NCBI GenBank assembly: GCA_024742735.1
Contig: JANSXV010000005.1
Coordinates: forward strand, 1-64,000
Direction: 5' to 3'
Source: Alphaproteobacteria bacterium
GTDB lineage: Bacteria; Pseudomonadota; Alphaproteobacteria; Caulobacterales; Maricaulaceae
DNA: 64,000 bases
In this document: piece by piece, positions 45,092-53,472 of the stretch
How the letters are laid out: every line of letters starts with the position of its first letter
Position numbering within the stretch: the stretch's first letter is position 1
The notes under the pieces: model-generated
The model's input: the letters and a program-made list of their open reading frames with translations, nothing else
Told to the model about the DNA's origin: nothing
The model's database searches: none
Program-made: the position numbers and the translations under genes

Positions 45092-46294
45092 ATGTCCCTC
45101 TCCCAGCCCGCTGCAGCTCCGTCCCGCCGCTACGACCTCGACTGGCTTCGGATCCTCGCCTTCGCCCTGTTGGTCTTTTACCACGTGGGCATGTTCTACG
45201 TGCCCTGGGGCTGGCATGTGAAAAGCGTTCACGCCGGGCCGGGCGCTGAACCTTTGATGATGCTGCTAAATCCCTGGCGGCTGTCGCTGCTGTTCTTCAT
45301 CTCCGGCGTCGCCGTCGCGTTTCTGCACGACAAGCTGGGCGCCGCTCGGTTCGCGGCGGAGCGCGCCCTGCGGCTTCTGCCGGTGATCATTTTCGGCATG
45401 GCCGTGGTGGTCATGCCCCAGACCTATTTCCAGCTGCGCGAGATGGGCGAGATCGAGCCGGGGATCCTGGCCTTCTGGCCGCGATACCTGACCGGCTGGG
45501 AGATCGCCGGGATCGAAGTCCCGACCTGGAACCATCTCTGGTACGTGGTCTATCTGCTGGTCTACGCCCTGGTCCTGGCGCCGCTCCTGCCCATGCTGAC
45601 CGCTTTCGGGCGCGGACCGGCACGGATCTTCGCCCGGGTCTGGGACAGCCGTCTCGGCCCGGTGATGCTGATCGTTCTGGGGTTTGTTCCGCTGATGGTC
45701 TGGCGCGTGTTGCTGGTCCCGCATTTTGAGACGACCCACAATCTCGTTCACGACTGGGCCAATCACGCGATCAGCTTCACCTTTGTTCTGTATGGCGTTT
45801 GCGCCGCGCGCAGCGAGAGCTTCTGGCGGTGCGTGGACCGCGCGACGCCGCTGACGCTGGGTCTGGCGGTCATCCTTGGAACCGTTCTGACGCCGCTCTG
45901 GATGAATTTCGAGCCGCTCCTGGACCAGCCGGTCGCGCTCTGGGCGGCGCGTGCGGGCCGGGTCCTGTACGCCTGGGTGGTGATCCTGGCTCTATTGGGT
46001 CTGGCGCGGCGGTTTCTGACCGGCGACGGCCCGGTTCGGCGCTATCTGACCGAGGCGATCTTCCCGGTCTATATCCTTCACCAGACCCTCACCGTCAGCG
46101 CCGGCTACGCGCTGACGCGCGCCGGTCTCGATGTGTGGACCGAGTTCACGGCGCTGACCGTCATCACCTTCGCGGGGTCGTTCGCCGGGTTCGAGATCAT
46201 CCGCCGGATCGCGGTTCTGCGGCCATTGTTCGGGCTGAAGCGGCAAACAAAACGCCCCGCCGCGGAGGTCCGCGGCGGGGCGCCTGAAGTCTGA
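45092..46294 (+). CDS. acyltransferase-3 family membrane protein
   Basis: 400 aa from ATG 45092 (AGGAG 7 nt upstream). About ten membrane segments; DLDWLRILAFALLVFYHVGMFY and a later WNHLWYVVYLL fit the acyltransferase-3/OpgC-like family, with the His of VFYHVG as the usual catalytic residue. Such enzymes O-acylate surface glycans or transfer succinyl groups. Its last 14 codons double as the terminator of the opposing gene. Likely regulated by the divergent LytTR protein. Confidence 0.85.
   Translation: MSLSQPAAAPSRRYDLDWLRILAFALLVFYHVGMFYVPWGWHVKSVHAGPGAEPLMMLLNPWRLSLLFFISGVAVAFLHDKLGAARFAAERALRLLPVIIFGMAVVVMPQTYFQLREMGEIEPGILAFWPRYLTGWEIAGIEVPTWNHLWYVVYLLVYALVLAPLLPMLTAFGRGPARIFARVWDSRLGPVMLIVLGFVPLMVWRVLLVPHFETTHNLVHDWANHAISFTFVLYGVCAARSESFWRCVDRATPLTLGLAVILGTVLTPLWMNFEPLLDQPVALWAARAGRVLYAWVVILALLGLARRFLTGDGPVRRYLTEAIFPVYILHQTLTVSAGYALTRAGLDVWTEFTALTVITFAGSFAGFEIIRRIAVLRPLFGLKRQTKRPAAEVRGGAPEV
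46249..46282 (-). terminator. terminator of the porin gene, embedded in the acyltransferase coding end
   Basis: CGCCCCGCCGCGGA (46253-46266) and its perfect 14-bp complement (46269-46282) leave only GG between. On the minus strand TTTTGTTT follows. It ends the leftward outer-membrane gene 24 bp past its stop, inside the 3' end of the opposing gene. Confidence 0.85.
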
Positions 46295-46305
46295 GGGCTC
46301 TGGCG

Positions 46306-47859
46306 TCAGAACGCGGCCTGGACCCCCAGATTGATGACATTGGTCTCCGCGTCGAATTCCGACCAGCTGGTGCCGGGCAGAGAGCCCGGATTTCCGCCGG
46401 ACAGGAAGTTCAGCGGCACCCAGCCCTGGGTGTGGATGATCTCGCCGAACAGATTGACGGAGTCGGTCACGAAATAGGAACCGCCCAGAACCCACTGGTT
46501 CTGGCGCTCCCAGGGCGCGCCTTCCTCGCCGGAGACAAAGCGGCTGAATTCGAATGAAATCGCCAGGTCCTCGGACCGGCGGAAGTCCATCCAGTAACGC
46601 CCGCCGATCGTCCAGCTCAGCGGCGCGACCGGATCGAACACGTCCAGCGGCGGGATGGGCGAGGCCGTGCCTGGCCAGACGTCGGTCGTCTCTGCGTACT
46701 CGGCGAGGAACTCGAACGCACCGAAATCAGCCGAGCCGTAGACCGCCCAGGCGGGGTTGTTGTCCGGGCAAGGCGTGAAGTGGAAGACCGGGAAGGGCTG
46801 ACAGTAGGCTGTGGCGTGGGTGTAGCTGGCGCCGACCATCACCTCGCCGCCGCCCAGCTGGGCGGTGTAGTTGGCGTCGAGCGCGAAGTTGTTCACACGC
46901 GACGGCACAGCCGTGCCTTCGACGGGAGCGTTGTGGGAGCGGAACTGCGCCCCGCCCTGGATCGCCATGGCGCGCAGGTGGAATCCGTCGCGGTAGTACC
47001 CGACCATCCCGCCATAGGCGAGGCCGGCGAAGGCGTGCCAGCTGGTGGAGTTGGTGAACGGGCTGACCGTGTCCTGAAGGCCGAAGGGCGTGTCCATCTT
47101 GCCCAGCGCCACATAGACCGGACGCTCATCAAGATTGCCCCACATGACGAAGGCCTTACGGACCTGAACCTGGTTGCGGTTCAGATCGGTGATCGTGCCG
47201 GCCCCGAAGCTCTGCTCGGGGTTGTAGAGCATCTCGGCGTAGACCGTGAAATCGTCGCTGACCCGAGCGGTCGTGGCGAGTTGCGCGGAGTGCACCACCA
47301 TTTCCGACACCGTCTCGCCGATCTGGTTGTTCGAGGTCGGGTGGCGCATCAGCCAGCCGAACTTGGTGTTGGAATTGCTCTCCTGATAGTTCGCGATCGC
47401 AGTCACGCCGCCGCTCAGCGTCACGCGCCGGTCAAGCTCGCCGTTCTGCATGGCCTGCAGGATGGTGAGCTGGCGGGTGTTCACACCCTCGGCATGGTCC
47501 AGGATTTCAAAGCCGTAGGACGGGCTCACGCCGACGAGGTTCTGATGCCATTCATCCTGGCGATGGGCGGCGTGCGGAGACCCGTGGTGAGCGCCGGGCT
47601 CATGGCGCGCAGTATGCATCGGAGCGTCAGGCCCTGGTCGGGCCGCAGCTGCGGTTTGCGCCGGCGCAGCGGTCGCGCCGTCGGCGGGCAGCAGACCCTG
47701 TGCGCGCAGGATCTCGATCAGCTGGGCATTGGTCGCCTCAAGCTGCTCGATGCGCGCTTCCAGCTCTTCAACGCTGGCCGGATCGCCATCAATGGCGAAC
47801 GCCGGCGCGGCGGCGGTCAGGGCGAGCAAGCTCGCCCCAAGAGTCAAAGTCGTCTTCAT
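46306..47859 (-). CDS. outer-membrane beta-barrel (LbtU-like porin)
   Basis: 517 aa. Signal peptide MKTTLTLGASLLALTAAAPAFA, then a coiled coil (VEELEARIEQLEATNAQLIEIL), an Ala/Pro/His-rich linker with seven His (residues 82-105), then a barrel to the C-terminal Phe (INLGVQAAF). Alternating aromatic strands and the GKMDTPFGLQDTVSPFTNS segment suit the LbtU siderophore-porin-like family. The coiled coil may trimerise or contact peptidoglycan. Substrate unknown; the His-rich linker hints at a metal. It has its own terminator. Confidence 0.75.
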   Translation of the reverse strand: MKTTLTLGASLLALTAAAPAFAIDGDPASVEELEARIEQLEATNAQLIEILRAQGLLPADGATAAPAQTAAAARPGPDAPMHTARHEPGAHHGSPHAAHRQDEWHQNLVGVSPSYGFEILDHAEGVNTRQLTILQAMQNGELDRRVTLSGGVTAIANYQESNSNTKFGWLMRHPTSNNQIGETVSEMVVHSAQLATTARVSDDFTVYAEMLYNPEQSFGAGTITDLNRNQVQVRKAFVMWGNLDERPVYVALGKMDTPFGLQDTVSPFTNSTSWHAFAGLAYGGMVGYYRDGFHLRAMAIQGGAQFRSHNAPVEGTAVPSRVNNFALDANYTAQLGGGEVMVGASYTHATAYCQPFPVFHFTPCPDNNPAWAVYGSADFGAFEFLAEYAETTDVWPGTASPIPPLDVFDPVAPLSWTIGGRYWMDFRRSEDLAISFEFSRFVSGEEGAPWERQNQWVLGGSYFVTDSVNLFGEIIHTQGWVPLNFLSGGNPGSLPGTSWSEFDAETNVINLGVQAAF

Positions 47860-47992
47860 TTGGAGTGTCCCTAAATCGAATCAGCGCCTGTCCCCGGCGC
47901 AAGACGGGAACTGAAACCCTGATTCAACGAAGGGACAATCCAAAAACTTCAGACCGCGGCGAAATATCACCCTGTACCGATCTGGTCGTCGC

Positions 47993-48817
47993 CTAGTCCT
48001 CGATGTCCGGCACTGCCACGGCGTGGAAACCGGCGTCCACATGCAGCACTTCACCGGTGCAGGACTTGCCCAGATCGCTGAGCAGGTACAGCGCCGCCCC
48101 GGCGACGCCTTCCATGGTCGTGTCTTCCTTCAGCATCGACCAGTCCTTGCCGGTTTTCATCAGCGTGCGGCCGCCGGAAATCCCGGCCATGGCCAGCGTA
48201 CGCATGGGCCCGGCCGAGATCGCGTTCACGCGAATACCGGCGGGTCCGAGATCGCGGGCGATATAGCGGGTCGAGGCCTCAAGCGCGGCCTTGGCCACGC
48301 CCATGACGTTGTAGTTCGGCACGACGCGTTCAGACCCCAGATAGGTCAGCGACACCATGGCGCCGCCGCCCTCTTCCCTGCTGGGCATCAGTTCCGAGGC
48401 CCGGCGCGCGGCGTCCACGAAAGAGAAGGCGGAGATGTCCATGGCGCGCTGGAAGCCCAGGCGCGTGGTGTTGTGCGTGAAACTGCCCTGCAGCTCGTCC
48501 TTGCCGGCGAAGGCGATGGCGTGGACCAGGAAATCAAGCCGGCCCCACTTGTCCTTCAGCGTCTGGAAGCAGGCGTCCATGGAGGCGTCGTCGGACACGT
48601 CGGCGGTCACCATGAAAGGATCGCCGCCCAGCGATTCCACCAGCGGGCGGACCCGCTTTTCCAGCGCTTCGTCCTGGTAGGAAAACGCCAGCTCGGCGCC
48701 CTGGGCCGCCAGCTGCTGGGCGATGCCCCAGGCGATGGAGTTCTTGTTGGCCACGCCCATGACGAGGCCGCGCTTGCCCTTCATCAGATCGCCGGCGGGG
48801 AATGCACTGTCGGCCAT
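47993..48817 (-). CDS. fabI: enoyl-[acyl-carrier-protein] reductase (NADH)
   Basis: 274 aa. GKRGLVMGVANKNSIAWGIA is the FabI nucleotide-binding segment; the active site Tyr and Lys are in NYNVMGVAKAALEA, with the second Tyr in SLTYLGSERVVPNY. It performs the last step of each fatty-acid elongation cycle and is the target of triclosan. GGGAGG lies 5 nt before the ATG. Divergent from a desaturase gene. Confidence 0.97.
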   Translation of the reverse strand: MADSAFPAGDLMKGKRGLVMGVANKNSIAWGIAQQLAAQGAELAFSYQDEALEKRVRPLVESLGGDPFMVTADVSDDASMDACFQTLKDKWGRLDFLVHAIAFAGKDELQGSFTHNTTRLGFQRAMDISAFSFVDAARRASELMPSREEGGGAMVSLTYLGSERVVPNYNVMGVAKAALEASTRYIARDLGPAGIRVNAISAGPMRTLAMAGISGGRTLMKTGKDWSMLKEDTTMEGVAGAALYLLSDLGKSCTGEVLHVDAGFHAVAVPDIED

Positions 48818-49064
48818 GGGGGCCTCCCTGAACTTCTGAACCTTTAGGTCCTGACGTTATCGTGATCGCGCACCGTCCTGGAGCGCCAAGTCTCTGATCT
48901 CCCGAATAGCGCAGCTGCGCACGGGCGTCGAGACAGGCGCGCCCGAGCGGCACGTGCGGCGTCTGGTCTCTTTTTCGAGTCCGGCGTTGCGTGCCACAGT
49001 CCATGCTGGTGGGGCACGCCGGAGCCTGCTTCGGTCGCCACAAATGATTGTGTGAGGAATACGC

Positions 49065-50003
49065 ATGAGAGCCACGCCGCCGCCGCGGTCTGTCGCCATC
49101 CCGAAAAGCTGGAGCAATCTGGACTGGTCCAGCGTTTTCGCCGCCATCATCTATCCATCCCTGGGCGTTCTGGGCCTGATCGGCGCTACGGCGCTGGGTC
49201 TCGCGCTCGAGGGCCTCGCCTTGCAGTGGTGGTACGCCCTGGCCGCCCTGTTCGCCGGCGCGGTGACGCTGGTGATCTGCAATATGGGCATCGGCGTGCT
49301 GCACCGGATCTGGCACCACAAGGCTGGCGAGCTGCGCTGGCCGGGCCAGCTGGTCACCGCCATGAACTGCGTCGTCGCCATGCAGGGCAAGCTGAAGGAC
49401 TGGGTGAATTATCACAGCCAGCACCATCGCCTGTCCGACAAGGCGGGCGATCCCCACAACCCGGCTGAAGGCAAGCTATGGGCCTGGATGGGCTGGCTTT
49501 TGTTCCGGGATCCCAATGATCTGAAACGCCCGACCGCGATGTGGCTGCGCGACAGCCTGACCGTGAAGATCCTGGACCGTCATTACAGCCTGCTGACCTT
49601 GGCGGTGCACCTCATTCTGCCGGCGGCGATCTACGCGATCGTCTGGGCGCTGGGCGGATCGCTGATCCTGACCTTCATGATCCATGCAGCCTGCGTCACC
49701 GCGCGCGGGATACAGTTCCACGCCACGATCCTGGGCGTGAACGTTTTCGGCCATCTGAAGACACCGCTCTGGTTCGACTACATTCTTGCAGTCCTGAGCG
49801 GGGGCGAGGCGTTCCATGACCATCACCATGACGAGCCGGTCAGCGCCCTGCACCTGCCCCGGCGCGGCCTGATCAACCGGCTGGTGGACTATAACGGCAC
49901 CACGCTGCTGATCTTTGAAAAGCTGCGCTGGGCGAGCAATCTGAAGATCGCCGCCCAGTTCGATCCGGGCCGTCAGCTGGCCGGGCCGGACGCCTCGCGT
50001 TAA
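49065..50003 (+). CDS. membrane fatty-acid (acyl-CoA) desaturase
   Basis: 312 aa, four hydrophobic helices. The three His boxes of the delta-9 type are present: HRIWHH (His80-85), HSQHH (His117-121) and HDHHH (His251-255). It inserts a double bond into acyl chains of membrane lipids, using di-iron and oxygen. GAGGA lies 6 nt before the ATG. The 247-bp gap to the divergent fabI probably carries both promoters; co-regulation is likely but no motif is evident. Confidence 0.93.
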   Translation: MRATPPPRSVAIPKSWSNLDWSSVFAAIIYPSLGVLGLIGATALGLALEGLALQWWYALAALFAGAVTLVICNMGIGVLHRIWHHKAGELRWPGQLVTAMNCVVAMQGKLKDWVNYHSQHHRLSDKAGDPHNPAEGKLWAWMGWLLFRDPNDLKRPTAMWLRDSLTVKILDRHYSLLTLAVHLILPAAIYAIVWALGGSLILTFMIHAACVTARGIQFHATILGVNVFGHLKTPLWFDYILAVLSGGEAFHDHHHDEPVSALHLPRRGLINRLVDYNGTTLLIFEKLRWASNLKIAAQFDPGRQLAGPDASR

Positions 50004-50098
50004 CCGGCTGGGCGCCACGCCTTTTAACAGCGCCTTAGCGGCGGACAGGTGATCCTGTCCGCCGCTTTGCTTTTGACCGCCGGCATGAAAGGCCCGCC

Positions 50099-50569
50099 AT
50101 GACCCGCCGCGCCCGCGCCGTCCTGTTTGTCTGCACCGGGAATATCTGCCGCTCCCCGCTGGCGGAAGCTGTCGCGCGCGCCAAGGCTGAGGCCGCCGGA
50201 AAATCGCTGAATTTCGACAGCGCAGGCACCGGCGACTGGCATGAGGGGGAGCGCCCGGACCCGCGCGCGGTCGGCGCTGGCATGGCGCGGGGCTATGACC
50301 TGTCCGGCATCGTCGCGCGTGCGGTCACCGACGAGGACTTCATGCGCTTTGATCACATCGTGGCGCTGGACGCGGGACATTTGCGCTGGCTGCATAATCG
50401 CCGTTCGGCCCTGCGCCTGCCCGAACGCCCCATGTCCCGGCTCATGGACTGGAGCATCGGGCTTGCCGGCAAGGACGTGCCCGATCCCTATTATGGCGAC
50501 GCGGCCGAGTTCGAAGGCGCCCTCGACCTGATCGAAAAAGGCGTGGACGGCCTGATCGCGCGGATCTGA
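50099..50569 (+). CDS. low-molecular-weight protein tyrosine phosphatase
   Basis: 156 aa. The P-loop FVCTGNICRSPLAEA supplies Cys12 and Arg18; the acid Asp is in VPDPYYGDAAEF. The C-terminal IEKGVDGLI helix is normal. It may remove phosphate from tyrosine kinases or arginine-phosphate. Starts 95 bp after the desaturase; the leader contains AAAGG. Confidence 0.93.
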   Translation: MTRRARAVLFVCTGNICRSPLAEAVARAKAEAAGKSLNFDSAGTGDWHEGERPDPRAVGAGMARGYDLSGIVARAVTDEDFMRFDHIVALDAGHLRWLHNRRSALRLPERPMSRLMDWSIGLAGKDVPDPYYGDAAEFEGALDLIEKGVDGLIARI

Positions 50570-50576
50570 GTCCGGA

Positions 50577-53264
50577 TCAGCCGAGCTTCGGCACGTTGAC
50601 CAGCTTGACCCGTCCCGACTTCTTGTCGCGCACCACGATCACACGCTCAGGCGGCACGCCGTCGATCGGCTTGCCCATGCCCTGCAGCAGATCCATGGCC
50701 GCCGCACGCACAGCGGCGTCGTCGGCATCCGGGGCCAGCATCACCGCGCCGCGGCGCTTGCCGCCTTCCTGGATGACCACCTCGACCTCGTCGATGGCGG
50801 CGTCCAGCTCGGACTCGTCAGCCTGGGGCCAGCCCGCGGTGAAGACGCTCGGCTGACCGCCGGCGCGCTCCCACAGCTCCTCGGCCATGAAGGGCGCGAA
50901 CGGCGCCAGAACCCGGATGAAGTCCTTCAGCGTGGCCGCGCTTACCGCCTCGCCTTCAGCGGCGTTGAGGAACTTCATCAGCTCGGCGACGCCCGTATTG
51001 AGGCGCAGATTCTCCAGGTCCTCGGTGATCGCCAGCACCAGCTTTGTGCGCGCCAGCGCCACCGGTACGGCGTCCTCAGCCGCCGGCGCCTCCAGGGCGC
51101 CTGTTGCGAAGCGCCAGACCCGGCGCAGGAACTTCAGCGCGCTTGAGGTCTTCTCGGTCTCCCACTCACGCATGGCTTCCACCGGGCCCATGAACATCAT
51201 GTGCACCCGGAACGCATCGGCGCCAAAGCGCTCCACGACGGCGTCGGGCGTGACCACGTTGTGGAGCGATTTCGACATCTTCGCCCCGACCTTCTCGACC
51301 CGCTCGCCGGTCGGCTCGTGGATGAAGACGCCCTCGTCTTTCTCCACCACTTCGTCGACGGGCAGCACCACGCCGCGGGAATCCTTGAAGGCGAAGCTGG
51401 TCAGCAGGCCCTGGTTCACCAGCTTCTGGAACGGCTCGATCGTGGAGACGAAGCCCAGATCATACAGCGCCTTGTGCCAGAAGCGGGCGTAGAGCAGGTG
51501 CAGCGTCGCGTGCTCGGCGCCGCCGACATACAGGTCCACCGCGCCCCAGGCCTTCTCCACCTCCGGGCCGACCAGATGCTCGGCGTTCTTCGGGTCCTTG
51601 AAGCGCAGATAATACCAGCAGCTGCCCGCCCATTGCGGCATGGTGCTGGTCTCGCGCCGGCCTCGTCTGCCGGTGGCCGGATCGGTGACCTCCACCCAGT
51701 CGCCAGCCCGCGCAATGGGGCTCTCGGCGTGGCCGGTGGGCTTGTAGTTGTCGATATGGGGCAGTTCCAGCGGCAGCTGGTCTTCGGGGATGGTCGTGCG
51801 CGTGCCGTCCTCCCAATGGATGATCGGGATCGGCTCGCCCCAATAGCGCTGACGGGCGAAGATCCAGTCGCGCAGGTTATAGCTGACCACGCGGCGGCCG
51901 ACGCCTTCGGCCTCCAGATGATCGGCGACCGCGTCACGCGCGTCGCGCCAGCGCACGCCGGCCTGGTACAGACCCGCTTCGCCAGGCGGCGCCAGCATGA
52001 CTCCATCCTCGGTCCAGCATTTTTCGCCGGCCAGAACGGCGGCGCGATCGGGGTGATCGGCGCCCGGATCGATCACGGGAATGATGTCGAGCTGATAGGC
52101 CGTCGCGAAGGCGAAGTCGCGCACATCGTGGGCCGGCACGCCCATGACCGCGCCGGTCCCGTAATCAGGCAGTACGTAGTCGGCCACGAAGATTGGGACC
52201 TGCTTGCCGGTGACCGGATTGACCGCATGGGCGCCGATGAAGACGCCGGTCTTCTCCGCATCGATGGTACGTTCCCGGTCGGACTTGCGGGCCGCGGCGT
52301 CGATATACTCGGTGACGGCGGATTTCTGGTCGCCCGTCGTCAGAGCCCCGACCAACGGGTGCTCCGGCGCCAGGGCCAGGAAGGTCACCCCGCCCAGCGT
52401 GTCGACGCGCGTGGTGAAGGTTTCGATGCGCTCTGAAGCGCCCTCGACGCCGAAGGACAGGGTCACGCCTTCGGACCGCCCGATCCAGTTGCGCTGGCTT
52501 TCCTTGATGCCTTCAGGCCAATCCAGACCGTCCAGGTCCTTCAGCAGGCGCTCGGCATAGGCCGTAATGCGCATCTTCACCTGCTGGAGCGGCACGCGCA
52601 CGACCTCGTAGCCTTGCTCGGACTTGCCGTCGAAAACCTCTTCATTGGCCAGGATCGACCCCAGCTCCGGGCACCAGTTCACCGGCGCGGTCTCGTAATA
52701 GACCAGCCGGTGCTGATCCTGGAATTCCTGAACGGCCAGCGGCCCCTGATCGGCGACTTCGGCGGGAACCGGCAGCTCGCTGATCGGGCGGGCCTTGCCG
52801 ACGTCAGCGTCATACCAGGCGTTATAGAGCTGGATGAAGATGAACTGGGTCCAGCGGTAATAGTCCGGCTTGGAGGTCGCGACCTCCCGCGTCCAGTCAT
52901 AGCCAAGACCCAGAAGGCGCATCTGGCGCTTATAGGTCTCGATATTCTTTTCGGTGCTCACAGCCGGATGGACGCCGGTCCGCTCGGCGTAGCGTTCCGC
53001 CGGCAGGCCAAAGCTGTCCCAGCCCATGGGATGGAGCACGTGATAGCCGGCCATCTTCTTGTAGCGCGCCACGATATCGGTTGCGAGATAGCCCACCGGG
53101 TGGCCCACATGCAGCCCGGCGCCGGACGGGTATGGGAACATGTCCAGGACATAGAAGGTCTTGTCGCCGGGCTTCGGCTGCGGCGTCACGTCCACGCCTT
53201 CAGCGTCCCAGAAGGCGCGCCACTTGGTTTCCAGCGCGGAGAAATCGTAGGTGTCTTGCGTCAT
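50577..53264 (-). CDS. leuS: leucyl-tRNA synthetase
   Basis: 895 aa from ATG 53264; the frame extends to 53330, but that part lies in a palindromic element. The HIGH-type motif is LHVGHPVGY (with PYPSGAGLHVGHP), and KMSKSLHN is the second class I motif. The CP1 editing domain and the bacterial leucine-specific insertion account for the length. It converges on the phosphatase gene with a 7-bp gap. It lies downstream of ileS. Confidence 0.97.
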   Translation of the reverse strand: MTQDTYDFSALETKWRAFWDAEGVDVTPQPKPGDKTFYVLDMFPYPSGAGLHVGHPVGYLATDIVARYKKMAGYHVLHPMGWDSFGLPAERYAERTGVHPAVSTEKNIETYKRQMRLLGLGYDWTREVATSKPDYYRWTQFIFIQLYNAWYDADVGKARPISELPVPAEVADQGPLAVQEFQDQHRLVYYETAPVNWCPELGSILANEEVFDGKSEQGYEVVRVPLQQVKMRITAYAERLLKDLDGLDWPEGIKESQRNWIGRSEGVTLSFGVEGASERIETFTTRVDTLGGVTFLALAPEHPLVGALTTGDQKSAVTEYIDAAARKSDRERTIDAEKTGVFIGAHAVNPVTGKQVPIFVADYVLPDYGTGAVMGVPAHDVRDFAFATAYQLDIIPVIDPGADHPDRAAVLAGEKCWTEDGVMLAPPGEAGLYQAGVRWRDARDAVADHLEAEGVGRRVVSYNLRDWIFARQRYWGEPIPIIHWEDGTRTTIPEDQLPLELPHIDNYKPTGHAESPIARAGDWVEVTDPATGRRGRRETSTMPQWAGSCWYYLRFKDPKNAEHLVGPEVEKAWGAVDLYVGGAEHATLHLLYARFWHKALYDLGFVSTIEPFQKLVNQGLLTSFAFKDSRGVVLPVDEVVEKDEGVFIHEPTGERVEKVGAKMSKSLHNVVTPDAVVERFGADAFRVHMMFMGPVEAMREWETEKTSSALKFLRRVWRFATGALEAPAAEDAVPVALARTKLVLAITEDLENLRLNTGVAELMKFLNAAEGEAVSAATLKDFIRVLAPFAPFMAEELWERAGGQPSVFTAGWPQADESELDAAIDEVEVVIQEGGKRRGAVMLAPDADDAAVRAAAMDLLQGMGKPIDGVPPERVIVVRDKKSGRVKLVNVPKLG

Positions 53265-53324
53265 CGTCCGGTCCCGGTCTCGCCGCATGCGGCGTCTTTC
53301 CTGCGGGGTTCTTGTCGCGGCTCC

Positions 53325-53464
53325 CCCCACCCCGGCCCTCCCCCGAGGGGGAGGGAGGGGGAGCCGGGTCCGCCCGTGCAGGCGAACATTCGTTCAGTGC
53401 GGCGCGTTCGCAAGCCGAAGCGCCGAGGCCCCTCCCTCCCCTCCAGGGGAGGGCCGGGGTGGGG
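53325..53464. repeat. REP-like palindromic doublet (140 bp)
   Basis: CCCCACCCCGGCCCTCCCC (53325-53343) is the exact inverse complement of 53446-53464, a 19-bp terminal inverted repeat. Each end also folds on itself (CCCTCCCCCGAGGGGGAGGG at 53336-53355 and a similar pair near 53435-53453). It separates leuS from ileS and sits where leuS would otherwise be over-extended. No coding. Likely a bacterial interspersed mosaic or MITE-like unit. Confidence 0.78.
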
Positions 53465-53472
53465 TGAAGCGG

